Shown here one piece after another: positions 1 through 8,800 of a stretch of 64,000 bases of DNA. The stretch covers positions 8,446,001-8,510,000 of the forward strand of contig NC_021658.1 of NCBI RefSeq assembly GCF_000418325.1. Reading direction: 5' to 3'. A program made the translations under genes and the position numbers. The notes beneath the pieces were generated by a model. The model was given only the letters and a program-made list of their open reading frames with translations. It ran no database searches and had not been told where the DNA came from. The DNA comes from Sorangium cellulosum So0157-2 (GTDB taxonomy: Bacteria; Myxococcota_A; Polyangia; Polyangiales; Polyangiaceae). How positions within the stretch are numbered: position 1 is the stretch's first letter; each line of letters starts with the position of its first letter.

Positions 1-1
1 C

Positions 2-403
2 GGCGCGGGCGGCGGCGCCACCACCGCGGGCGCAGGCGGCGCGCCTCCGCTGGATCCCGCCTGCGGCCCGGACACCGCGACCTTCGCCGATGTGGCGCCC
101 ATCCTGGAGCGGAGCTGCTCGAACCAGTACTGCCACGGCAACGCCGGATCGCCGGCGGGCGGGCTCGATCTGCGCACGGCCACGGCGGTCTCCGCGACGG
201 TCAATCAGGACGCCGGCTCGTGCTCCAGCGAAAAGGCGCTCGTCGTGCCGTTCATGCCGAGCAGCAGCTATCTCCTGAACAAGCTGAAGGAAGTCGACCT
301 GTGCAACCCTGGCGAGTCCAGGATGCCCCCGGGCTCGTCCCTGCCCGACGCCGAGATCAAGACGATCAACGACTGGATCTGCGCCGGCGCCCCCGACCGC
401 TGA
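2..403 (+). CDS. Secreted cytochrome-like protein, C-terminal part
   Basis: The reading frame is open from the window edge to a stop at 403, so the N-terminus, presumably a lipoprotein signal, is missing. It starts in a Gly/Ala-rich linker and runs into a small domain containing CSNQYCH (bases 116-136), a CX4CH heme-c-like motif. The end carries RMPPGSS and a WICAGAP tail, the pattern of short cytochrome-c-like domains common in secreted myxobacterial and planctomycete proteins (consensus 'VxPILxxxCxxxxCH ... MPPG ... I..WI..GA'). A role in extracytoplasmic electron transfer is inferred. The spacing of four residues between the cysteines is unusual for heme attachment, so heme binding is not certain. 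Confidence 0.7.
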   Translation, partial: GAGGGATTAGAGGAPPLDPACGPDTATFADVAPILERSCSNQYCHGNAGSPAGGLDLRTATAVSATVNQDAGSCSSEKALVVPFMPSSSYLLNKLKEVDLCNPGESRMPPGSSLPDAEIKTINDWICAGAPDR

Positions 404-721
404 GCAACGTCCGCCCCCCGGACCTCGCGCCGCCCCCCGCCGGTGGCGCGCATCGACCGAGAACGCCCTCCCCGCCCTCCCCAGCTTGGAGACGGACGGA
501 GCCCTCCGCCAGCGGCGCCGCGCGCGGGCGCTCACCCGCGACGCCGTAACCACGGACCAGCGTGGACGTCGTCCGCCTCCGCGGTAAGGCGTCGCGATCC
601 GTGCTCTTCACCTACTTTGCAGTTGTCAGTCGCCACGTGTTCTGTAGCATCCGAAGCTGAGCATCTCTCCTTCACTTGCATCTTAGGCGCACGAGCACGA
701 CCCCCCAATCAAGGAGGATCC
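404..721. other. Gene-free stretch upstream of the propeller-cytochrome gene
   Basis: No supported gene lies here. The last 110 bases are noticeably less GC-rich than the surroundings and probably hold the promoter of the gene at 722. TTGCAG at 617-622 resembles a -35 box, but no convincing -10 follows at 17 bp. A strong Shine-Dalgarno, AAGGAGG, sits just before the next start codon. Confidence 0.5.
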
Positions 722-3538
722 ATGAACGCAAGGAGCATCGGGCTCTCGAGGCGCGGCATTGGCCGTGCCCTCTCCAGGGTTGCCTTCGCCGCGACCCTGT
801 TCGCCGGCGTGTCGTCGGGCCCGGAGGCCATCGCCGCTCCGTCCTACCGGCTGTTCGAGAGCGGGCAGGTCCGTCCGCTCGCGCTCTCGCCGAACGGCAA
901 GCTGCTCTTCGCCGTCAACACCCCGGACAACCGCCTGGAGGTCTTTGCCGTCAACGCGGGCGGCCTGGCCCACCGCGCCTCGATCCCCGTCGGGCTCGAG
1001 CCGGTCGCGGTCGCGGCGCGCAGCGACGAGGAGGTCTGGGTCGTCAACCACCTGTCCGACAGCGTGAGCGTCGTCCGCCTCGGCCCGCTCGGGTACCGCG
1101 GCGCCGTCGTGCGCACCCTGCTCGTGGGCGACGAGCCGCGCGATATCGTCTTCGCCGGCCGGAACAAGCGGCGCGCCTTCATCACCACGGCCCACCGAGG
1201 GCAAAACATCCCTCACGACCCGCAGCTCACCACGCCCGGGGTCGGCCGCGCCGACGTGTGGGTCTTCGACGCCGCGAGCCTCGGCGCCTCGCTCGGCGGC
1301 GACCCGCTCACCATCGTCACCCTGTTCAGCGACACGCCCCGCGCGCTGGCGGCGACGCCCGACGGGTCCCGCGTCTACGCGGCCGCGTTCCACTCGGGCA
1401 ACCGCACCACCGTCGTCCACGACTCCCTCGTTCCCGACGGGGGCGAGGAGGCCGGCGGGCTGCCCGGCCCCACGACGAACTTCGAGGGGGTCCCGAGGCC
1501 CGAGGTGGGGCTCATCGTCAAGTTCGACGGCGAGCACTGGGTCGATGAGCTGAGCCGCCCCTGGGACGACAAGCTGCGGCTGTCGCTGCCGGACAAGGAC
1601 GTCTTCGTCATCGACGCCAAGGCCAATCCGCCGGCGCAGCTCCCTGGCTCGGGCGGCTTCTACACCGGCGTCGGCACCATCCTCTTCAACATGGCCGTGA
1701 ACCCGGTGAACGGGAAGGTGTATGTCAGCAACACCGAGGCGCGCAACGACCTCCGCTTCGAGGGGCCGGGCGTCTTCGCCGGCAGCAGCCTGCGCGGCCA
1801 CCTGCACGAGAGCCGGATCACGGTGCTGAGCTCCGCCGGCGTCGCCCCGCGGCACCTCAACAAGCACATCGATTACGACGCTTGCTGCGCCCCGCTCCCG
1901 AACGACGAGAACGAGAAGAGCCTCGCGCAGCCGCTCGGCATGGCGGTGAGCGGCGACGGCAAGACGCTGTACGTCGCCGCGTTCGGCTCGTCGAAGATCG
2001 GCGTCTACGACACCGCCGCGCTCGAGGGCGACACCTTCACGCCGAGCACGGCCGCGCAGATCCCGCTCACCGGCGGCGGACCGACCGGGATGGCGCTCGA
2101 CCAGGCCCGCGGGCGCATGTACGTGATGACCCGCTTCGACAACGCGATCTCCGTGATCGACACCGCCGCGCGCGAGGAGATCGCGCACCTGCCCCTCTAC
2201 AACCCCGAGCCGCCGAGCGTCGTCGCGGGGCGGCCGTTCCTCTACGACGCCCGGATGAGCTCGAGCCACGGGGACTCGTCCTGCGGTAGCTGCCATGTCT
2301 TCGGCGATTTCGACAGCCTCGCCTGGGACCTCGGCAACCCGGACGGCTCGGTGGTCAACAACCCGACGCTGGTCGTCCCGCCCATCCCCGGCGCCGGGTT
2401 CGGCGACGACGGGTTCTTCGGCGAGGACCCCGATTTCCACCCGATGAAGGGGCCGATGGTGACGCAGAGCCTGCGCGGCATGGATAACCACGGCCCCATG
2501 CACTGGCGCGGCGACCGCACCGGCGGCAACGCCGAGCCCACGTCGCAGCCGGACGAGGGCGGCTTCGACGAGGAGGCGGCGTTCAAGAAGTTCAACCCCG
2601 CGTTCATGGATCTGCTCGGGCGGCACGCGGAGCTCGGCGACCCGGAGATGCAGGCCTTCACCGACTTCATCCTCCAGGTCGCCTACCCGCCCAACCCGAT
2701 CCGCAACCTCGACAACTCGCTCACCCCCGCTCAGCAGAGCGGGCGCGACGCCTTCATGAACACCATCGTCGCGCCGACGGGCTCGTGCGAGAGCTGCCAC
2801 CGGCTCGACCCCGGCGGAAACCCGTCGGAGGGCGCCTTCGCCGGCTTCTTCGGGACCGACGGCCGCGCGGCGGTGTCACCGGATCCGCAGTTCTTCAAGG
2901 TCCCGCACCTCCGCAATCAGTACCAGAAGGTCGGGATGTTCGGCGCGGCCTTCACCACCCTCTCGCACGGCCCCGATCCGTTCCTCGGCGATCAGGTGCG
3001 CGGCTTCGGCTTCAACCACGACGGCGCCTTCCCGGACCTGTTCCGCTTCAACAGCGGGTTCGACCAGTTCGAGGGCAACCCCGTCGGCCTCCCGGTGACC
3101 CCCGAGAACGCCCAGCTCAAGCGGGATATGGAGCAGTTCATGCTGGCCTTCGACTCGAACCTCGCGCCGATCGTCGGGCAGCAGACGACGCTCACCGCGA
3201 GCACCTACGCCGCGGTCGAGGGGCGCATCGATCTGCTCGTGGAGCGCGCGGACGCCGGCGAGTGCGATCTCATCGCGAAGGGCCGGATCGCGCAGCAGGA
3301 GTTCGGGTTCCTCTACCTCGGCGGCGGCCACTTCGCGGTCGACCGGCAGTCGCTCGGCGCCGTGCCGGACGCGCTGCTGCGGTTGCTGGTCGCCCTGCCC
3401 GGCAGCGCGCTGACCTACACCTGCGCGCCGCCGGGATCCGGCGAGCGCATGGGGGTCGACCGCGATCTCGACGGGCACCTCGACGGCGACGAGACCTCGG
3501 CGGGCAGCGATCCGGCCGATCCCCAGAGCACGCCCTGA
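722..3538 (+). CDS. YVTN-type beta-propeller fused to a di-heme cytochrome c region
   Basis: This 938-residue secreted protein begins at ATG 722, chosen because AAGGAGG precedes it and the first about 40 residues form a signal peptide ending near AIAAP. Residues 45-500 carry repeated blades of the YVTN/YncE kind (for example LALSPNGKLLFAVN, GMALDQARGRMYVMTR). The C-terminal half has two canonical heme sites, CGSCH (residues 521-525) and CESCH (689-693), in a setting like the cytochrome c peroxidase/MauG group. A periplasmic or surface redox enzyme is inferred; the substrate is unknown. The extreme C-terminus has DRDLDGHLDGDE, a calcium-binding-like Asp-rich segment often found at the end of secreted myxobacterial proteins. 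Confidence 0.85.
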   Translation: MNARSIGLSRRGIGRALSRVAFAATLFAGVSSGPEAIAAPSYRLFESGQVRPLALSPNGKLLFAVNTPDNRLEVFAVNAGGLAHRASIPVGLEPVAVAARSDEEVWVVNHLSDSVSVVRLGPLGYRGAVVRTLLVGDEPRDIVFAGRNKRRAFITTAHRGQNIPHDPQLTTPGVGRADVWVFDAASLGASLGGDPLTIVTLFSDTPRALAATPDGSRVYAAAFHSGNRTTVVHDSLVPDGGEEAGGLPGPTTNFEGVPRPEVGLIVKFDGEHWVDELSRPWDDKLRLSLPDKDVFVIDAKANPPAQLPGSGGFYTGVGTILFNMAVNPVNGKVYVSNTEARNDLRFEGPGVFAGSSLRGHLHESRITVLSSAGVAPRHLNKHIDYDACCAPLPNDENEKSLAQPLGMAVSGDGKTLYVAAFGSSKIGVYDTAALEGDTFTPSTAAQIPLTGGGPTGMALDQARGRMYVMTRFDNAISVIDTAAREEIAHLPLYNPEPPSVVAGRPFLYDARMSSSHGDSSCGSCHVFGDFDSLAWDLGNPDGSVVNNPTLVVPPIPGAGFGDDGFFGEDPDFHPMKGPMVTQSLRGMDNHGPMHWRGDRTGGNAEPTSQPDEGGFDEEAAFKKFNPAFMDLLGRHAELGDPEMQAFTDFILQVAYPPNPIRNLDNSLTPAQQSGRDAFMNTIVAPTGSCESCHRLDPGGNPSEGAFAGFFGTDGRAAVSPDPQFFKVPHLRNQYQKVGMFGAAFTTLSHGPDPFLGDQVRGFGFNHDGAFPDLFRFNSGFDQFEGNPVGLPVTPENAQLKRDMEQFMLAFDSNLAPIVGQQTTLTASTYAAVEGRIDLLVERADAGECDLIAKGRIAQQEFGFLYLGGGHFAVDRQSLGAVPDALLRLLVALPGSALTYTCAPPGSGERMGVDRDLDGHLDGDETSAGSDPADPQSTP

Positions 3539-3657
3539 GGCGGCGCGCCTCCCCCTGAAAGCGACCGCCGCGGCCCGGCGCGCATCCGCGCGAAAATCGG
3601 CGGCATGGAGGAGCGCTCGCGCTCTGCGGCGGCGCCGAGCACGCTAGAGTGCGGCGC

Positions 3658-4362
3658 ATGACGTCGACAATCCAGGTGGGGCTCGTCGGGGATCGCGACG
3701 ACGCGGTGACGGCCCACCGGGCCATCCCGGTGGCGCTGCGGCTCGCGGGAGAGGCGCTGGCTGCGCCGCTCGCGTTCGCGTGGGTCCCGACCGAGGAGGT
3801 GACGGACGCGTCGCGGGTGGCGCGCTACGACGCCCTCTGGTGCGTGCCGGCCAGCCCGTACCGGAGCATGGACGGCGCGCTGCGGGCGATCCGCTTCGCC
3901 CGCGAGCAGCGGCGCCCGTTCCTCGGCACCTGCGGCGGCTTCCAGCACGCGATCGTCGAATACGCGCGCCACGCGCTGGGCTGGTCGGACGCCGAGCACG
4001 CGGAGACGGCGCCGGAGGCGCGGCGCGCGGTGATCGCGCCGCTGGAATGCGCGCTCGTCGAGGCCACCGGCACGGTTCGTTTCCGCGCCGGCACCCGCAT
4101 CGCGCAGGCGTACGGCCGCGCCGAGGCCACGGAGGGATACCGCTGCCGCTACGGCCTGAACCCGGAGTTCCAGGCCGCGCTGGTCTCGGGCCCGCTGCGC
4201 GTCAGCGCGGAGGACGACGCCGGCGACGTGCGCGCCGTGGAGCTGGACGGGCATCCGTTCTTCGTCGCCACGCTGTTCCAGCCGGAGCGCGCCGCGCTCG
4301 CCGGTCAGCTGCCGCCGCTCGTGGCCGAGCTCATCCGGGCGTGCGCGGGCCGCGCCGGGTGA
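3658..4362 (+). CDS. CTP-synthase C-terminal-like class I glutamine amidotransferase domain protein
   Basis: A stand-alone GATase1 domain of 234 residues. The nucleophile elbow is FLGTCGGFQ with Cys about residue 92. Where active amidotransferases have a His-Pro-Glu triad this protein has LFQPE (about 207-211), so the catalytic His is Gln. That fits the group annotated as 'CTP synthase C-terminal region-related (seleno)protein', whose biochemical role is unknown. Glutaminase activity is therefore doubtful. ATG 3658 was chosen; a GTG nine bases upstream is in frame and possible. No operon partner is evident. Confidence 0.8.
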   Translation: MTSTIQVGLVGDRDDAVTAHRAIPVALRLAGEALAAPLAFAWVPTEEVTDASRVARYDALWCVPASPYRSMDGALRAIRFAREQRRPFLGTCGGFQHAIVEYARHALGWSDAEHAETAPEARRAVIAPLECALVEATGTVRFRAGTRIAQAYGRAEATEGYRCRYGLNPEFQAALVSGPLRVSAEDDAGDVRAVELDGHPFFVATLFQPERAALAGQLPPLVAELIRACAGRAG

Positions 4363-4516
4363 ACGCCACGAGGCCACCGGGTCAGCAATCCCGCCAGGGA
4401 TTTCTGCGACAGCGAGAAGGGGCCGGAAGATAGCTCGGCATTTCCAACACTTTCCGTCTGTCTTTCCGCCGAGCGGGGCTCGGCCGTGGCCCAACGCGGC
4501 GGTCGCGGCGGTCGCG

Positions 4517-5230
4517 GTGGAGCGCGCCGATCTCCCGCTGTTCTGCGCGGCGGTCTGCGGTGTCGGTCTGCAAGGCGCGTTCGTGCAGCAGTATCGCTTC
4601 GCGATCGCGAGGGGGCAGCCGAGCAGCAAGGGCGCCGGGCCTGCTGACCATGATCCAGCTGGCCAGCGCCGCTGGCATCGTCCCCGGCATCTCGCTCTTC
4701 GGCCTGCTGGAGGGGCGGACGTCCAGGTACATGCCCGCTGCCCTGCTGATGCTCGCGGCGCTCCAGCTCATGGCGGCGCTCTCGTTCGCGGCGTACGGGC
4801 CGCAGGAGGCGCGCGCCGCCGAGGCCTCCGCCGCGCCGGACGCGCGCGCCCGCGCGCTGTACTGGCCCATGGTGGCCATGGGCGCGGGCGCCTTCCTGGT
4901 GATGAGCCTCCTCATGGTGCCGACGCCGCTCCAGATGTGCGGCGTCGAGCAGCGCTCGGTCCAGCAGGCGAGCTGGGTGATCCAGGTGCACCTCCTGAGC
5001 ATGTACCTGCCCTCGCTCTCGGTCGGCGCCCTCCTGAAGCGGATGTCGATCGCGCAGCTGCAGGGCGTGGGGCTGCTGTTCCTGCTCGTGGGGTTTCTGG
5101 TCAGCTGGGTTCCGGGGTTCGAGGGGGCACCTGGTCGGCTGGCGCTGGTCGGGGTCGTGTGGTGTTACGTGTTCGTGACCGCGACGACCCTTGTCGCGCG
5201 CAGCCGCCCGGGCTCCGAGCGCTTTCGCGC
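4517..5230 (+). pseudogene. MFS transporter remnant, frameshifted and truncated
   Basis: Two reading frames together spell part of a 12-helix major facilitator protein. The first frame gives LQGAFVQQYRFA, a hallmark of a bacterial MFS subgroup, and then degenerates. The next frame takes over around 4600-4650 with LLTMIQLASAAGIVPG and continues through several hydrophobic helices, including a typical PTPLQM...VIQVHLLSMY...GALLKR stretch. The N-terminal part upstream of AFVQQYRF and the C-terminal end are missing. One frameshift plus truncation at both ends indicates a dead gene. The neighbouring SnoaL-like gene starts about 80 bp past its decayed end. Confidence 0.65.
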
Positions 5231-5311
5231 GCAGGGCGTCGCGCGTCGCCTCCGGGGTGCTGTATGCTCGGCCGAGATCAGGCTCGGATCGGTACGGGAG
5301 CAGCGGAGCGC

Positions 5312-5779
5312 ATGGAGTCCTCGGAGAGAAAGCCGGCAAGTCCAGAAGATTCGGTTCGCCAGATGCTCGTCGAGTTCGCGCGCGCCTTCGAGCGAGGCGA
5401 CGTGGACGCGTTATGCGACATGTTCGTACGTGACGATGCCCTGATCTTCTACGGCACACACGACAAGCTGCACTTCACGCGCTGGGCCGAGATCGAGGCC
5501 TCGTTCCGGCGGCAGAGCGAGATCCTGAAGGACCTCGTGTGCAGGATCACCGGCGATGTCCAGGTGCGTCTGCTGGCCGGGGGAGCGGCCGCCTGCGCCG
5601 GGACGGCCGGCTTCGGTATCCACGCCACCATGGGCGGCGTGCGCTTCGACCTGCCCGCGCTCCGACTGACCTGCACGGTGGAGCGCCACGGGGATCACTG
5701 GCGGTTCGTGCAGCTCCACCTCTCCGTGTCGGACAGGCCGTTCCTCGACAGCGTGGGCCACGTGCTCGAGAGCGCCTGA
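5312..5779 (+). CDS. SnoaL-like (NTF2-fold) protein
   Basis: A 155-residue protein with the cone-shaped NTF2/SnoaL pattern: N-terminal helix (RQMLVEFARAFERGDVDAL), a FVRDDALIFYG strand, and C-terminal strands ending with HWRFVQLHLSVS. Members bind small molecules or act as isomerases or hydratases; the ligand cannot be read from sequence. Start ATG 5312 is preceded by a purine-rich GGGAGCAGCGGAG. The gene stands between an MFS remnant and the convergent kinase gene. Confidence 0.75.
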   Translation: MESSERKPASPEDSVRQMLVEFARAFERGDVDALCDMFVRDDALIFYGTHDKLHFTRWAEIEASFRRQSEILKDLVCRITGDVQVRLLAGGAAACAGTAGFGIHATMGGVRFDLPALRLTCTVERHGDHWRFVQLHLSVSDRPFLDSVGHVLESA

Positions 5780-5835
5780 GAGCGCCTGAACGCCGCGCCG
5801 CCACACCACGCCGGTGCGGCGGCGCGGCCCGCGCC

Positions 5836-8800
5836 TCACGTGGGGACGTCGCTCGACTCCGCCAGATCCCGGAGCGCCCTCTCGCTCCGGCGCAGCGCCT
5901 CCTCGGTCCGCTGGACCTTCAGCGCCTCCTGCTCCAGCTCGCCGCGGAGCACGGTGTTCTGCAGCGACAGCGCGGCCAGGAACTCGAGGAGCGGCAGCCG
6001 GCGCAGGATGAACGCGCCGTGGACCAGCCGGTTCTCCAGGTAGAGGAGGCCGCCCACCTCGCCGGGGTTCTTCATGAGCGGCATGCACAGCACCGACTTC
6101 GGCCGCTCGCGCACGAGGTACTCGTCCCCGGCGAAGGCGCCGCTCGCCCCGACGTCGCTGAGCACCACCCGCTCCCGCGTCCGCTCGACATAGTTGACGA
6201 TCGACGCCGGGACGCGGGTCGCGAGCGGCGCCGTGCTCCGCTCGTACACGCGGATGCTGATGCCGTCGCGGTCCACCACGGCCTCGGCGGCGAGCCGCAG
6301 GCCGTCCCCGATGAGCAGGAGACAGCACCGCTCCGCCCCCTCGTGCTCGACGACGAGCCGCATGAGCGACTCCATCATCTCCTTCGGCGTCATGTCGCTC
6401 GAGAGCGACCGCGAGACCTTCACCGCGGTCTGCGCGTCGATGGCCTCCGCCGCCATCGTCATGACGCCGCTGCTCGTCGCGCGGCGCTGCTCCTGGTTCA
6501 GGACGAGCGCATGCCGCTGCTCGAGCTGCCTCACCTTCTCGCTCGCGCCCCAGCGCGAGTACGACGCCACCGCCTCCCGCAGGTAGAGCCCCGGCAGGCC
6601 GCTGTAGCCGCGATCCAGGTAGAACCGGGCGGCGAGCTCGCTCGCGAGCGCCTCCTGGTGGATGAACCGGGACTCGCGGAAGGCCACGATCGCCTTATCG
6701 TAGAGCGCCGCGGCCTCGTCGTGCCTGCCGTCGACGCGCGCGCGCTCCGCCGCTACGAGCGCGTGTTTGCCGGCGAAGTTGTCGGGGCAACTCTCGGCCC
6801 AGACGCGCAGCTGCTCCTCGTGGCCGGCGAGCGACCGCCGGAGCCCGGCCTGCTCCTCGGCCGGGGCCCCGGAGAAGCGGGCCGCCCGGGCGAGGGCGCC
6901 GAAGTAGTGGTACTCGGCCGAGAACAACATCCCGTTGCCCCCCGAGATGTTGCGCTCCGCCTTCTCCGCGGCCAGGGCCGCCTCGTCGGGGTTGGAGGCC
7001 AGGAGGTGCTGCGCGGTCTTCATCACGTAATGGACGAGCCGCACGCTCGGGAAGCTCTCCTTCTCGAGGCGGTCCTCGAACGCCTGCTCGTCGAAGTCGT
7101 CCGCGCTCATCGTGCCGAGGTGGCGCGTGGCGCCCCTCATCGCCTGGACCAGGCGCAGCATGCTCGTCACGGCGTCCGCGGCGAACGTGATCTTCGCCTT
7201 CGTCGCGTAGTCGAGCGCGCTCACCGCGCCCTTGTACGCCTCCTCGATCGGGTCGCCCCGCACGATCACGTTCAGGGTGAGCTGGATGTTGCTGAAGCTC
7301 CCCCACGTCAGGTTCCCGACCTCGTTCGCGGCCTGGATGCTCACGCGCTGGCAGGCGATCCCGGTGTCGATGTGGCGCGTCCAGACCGAGATCAGACAGC
7401 CATAGAGGTTGGCCACCTCGGGCTTGTAGACGAGCGCGTTCATCTTCTCGGTCAGCTCGTAGCCCACCCTGCCGATCCGGTCGCCGTCCCGGTACGCGCC
7501 GAGCTTCTGGCAGAGCGCCTTGCCGAGGCACGTGTACCCGATGCCGGTCGGCTCCGCGTTGCCGTGGAGCAGGCTGAGCCGGACCATCTGGCAGACCAGG
7601 AGGTCGTTGAGGTTCGGATCGGTGTAGAAGGTCGAGGCGTACATCACGGCCATCACGCCCATCGCCGCGAGCATCGGCGGCGCCGTCATCCTCGGCTGGC
7701 CGAGGATCTCGTCGGCCGTGCGATCGCGGAGCGCGTCGCGCAGCGCCGTGATCTCCGCGACAACCTCCTCGTCGGCCGGCTGCCTCCCGAGCTTGATGCC
7801 GAGCAGCGCGAGGCACTCCAGCCCGACGCCGATGCACGCGTCGTGCTCGGACCGGGCCATGTGGTTCTGCATCAGGACGCGGTAGGCCGCCGCCTTGTCG
7901 AGCTGCGTGCGCGCGCGCTCGAGGAGCACCGAGCAGAGGTCGATGGACCGATCGAACTCCCCGTTCACGCACGCGCTCTCGGCGAGATCGAGGTGCAGCG
8001 CGAAGGCGAGCAGATCGTCGGCTCCCGCCCAGTCGTCCTCCCCGATCAGCGCGCAGCCCGCGGCGAAGTAGGCCACCGCGGAGCCGTAGGCCCCGGAGGC
8101 CCTCGCCTTCCTGCCGGCGCGGAGGTTCAGCTCGGCCGTCCTGCGCCGCTCGCCCGGATCGGTGATGAAGGAGGCGCCGATGTTCAGCTGGTTCGTGATC
8201 TCGAACAGCCGGTCCTCCAGCGCCTCCTCCGGCGTCTGGACGAGCAGCAGGCGCCCGATGCGCAGGTGCGTCGAGGCGTGGTTGCCCTCGCGGATGAGCA
8301 GGTACGCGGCCTGCTGCACGCGGTCGTGGAGGAACTTGTACGTGCTGCCTCGGCGCGCCACGAGCCCCTCGCGGATGGCCGGGGAGATGGCGGCGTGCGT
8401 CGTCTCGGTCGACTCGCCGTACATGGCCGAGAGGACCTCGGCGTCGAAGCGGGCGCCGAGGCACGCGGCGAGGGAGAGGACCCGCTGCGTCTCGCCGTCC
8501 AGCCGCCTGAGGCGGCCCAGCACCAGGTCGACGACGTTGTCGGTCAGGTTCTGCGCGGCGATGGCCTCGATGTTCCAGCACCAGACGGCGCTCACGGGAT
8601 CGACCCAGACCAGCTTCTGGCGATAGAGCTCCGTCAGGAACTGGCCCACGAAGAACGGGTTGCCGCCCGTCCTCTGGACGAGGAGCCTGGTGAGCTGAGC
8701 CCCCAGCTCGTCCTCGCAGCGGAAGGTGTCCATGACGAGCTCGAGGACGTTCTCGTGCGGGAGCGGGTCGAGGCTGAGCGTCGAGACGCGCGCGCCCGTG

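Noticed and set aside
683..2800. Long minus-strand frame of 705 codons opposite the propeller-cytochrome gene
   Set aside because: Its protein is Arg/Ala/Val-rich without domains, while the plus strand shows clear blades and heme motifs. It is a GC-driven shadow.
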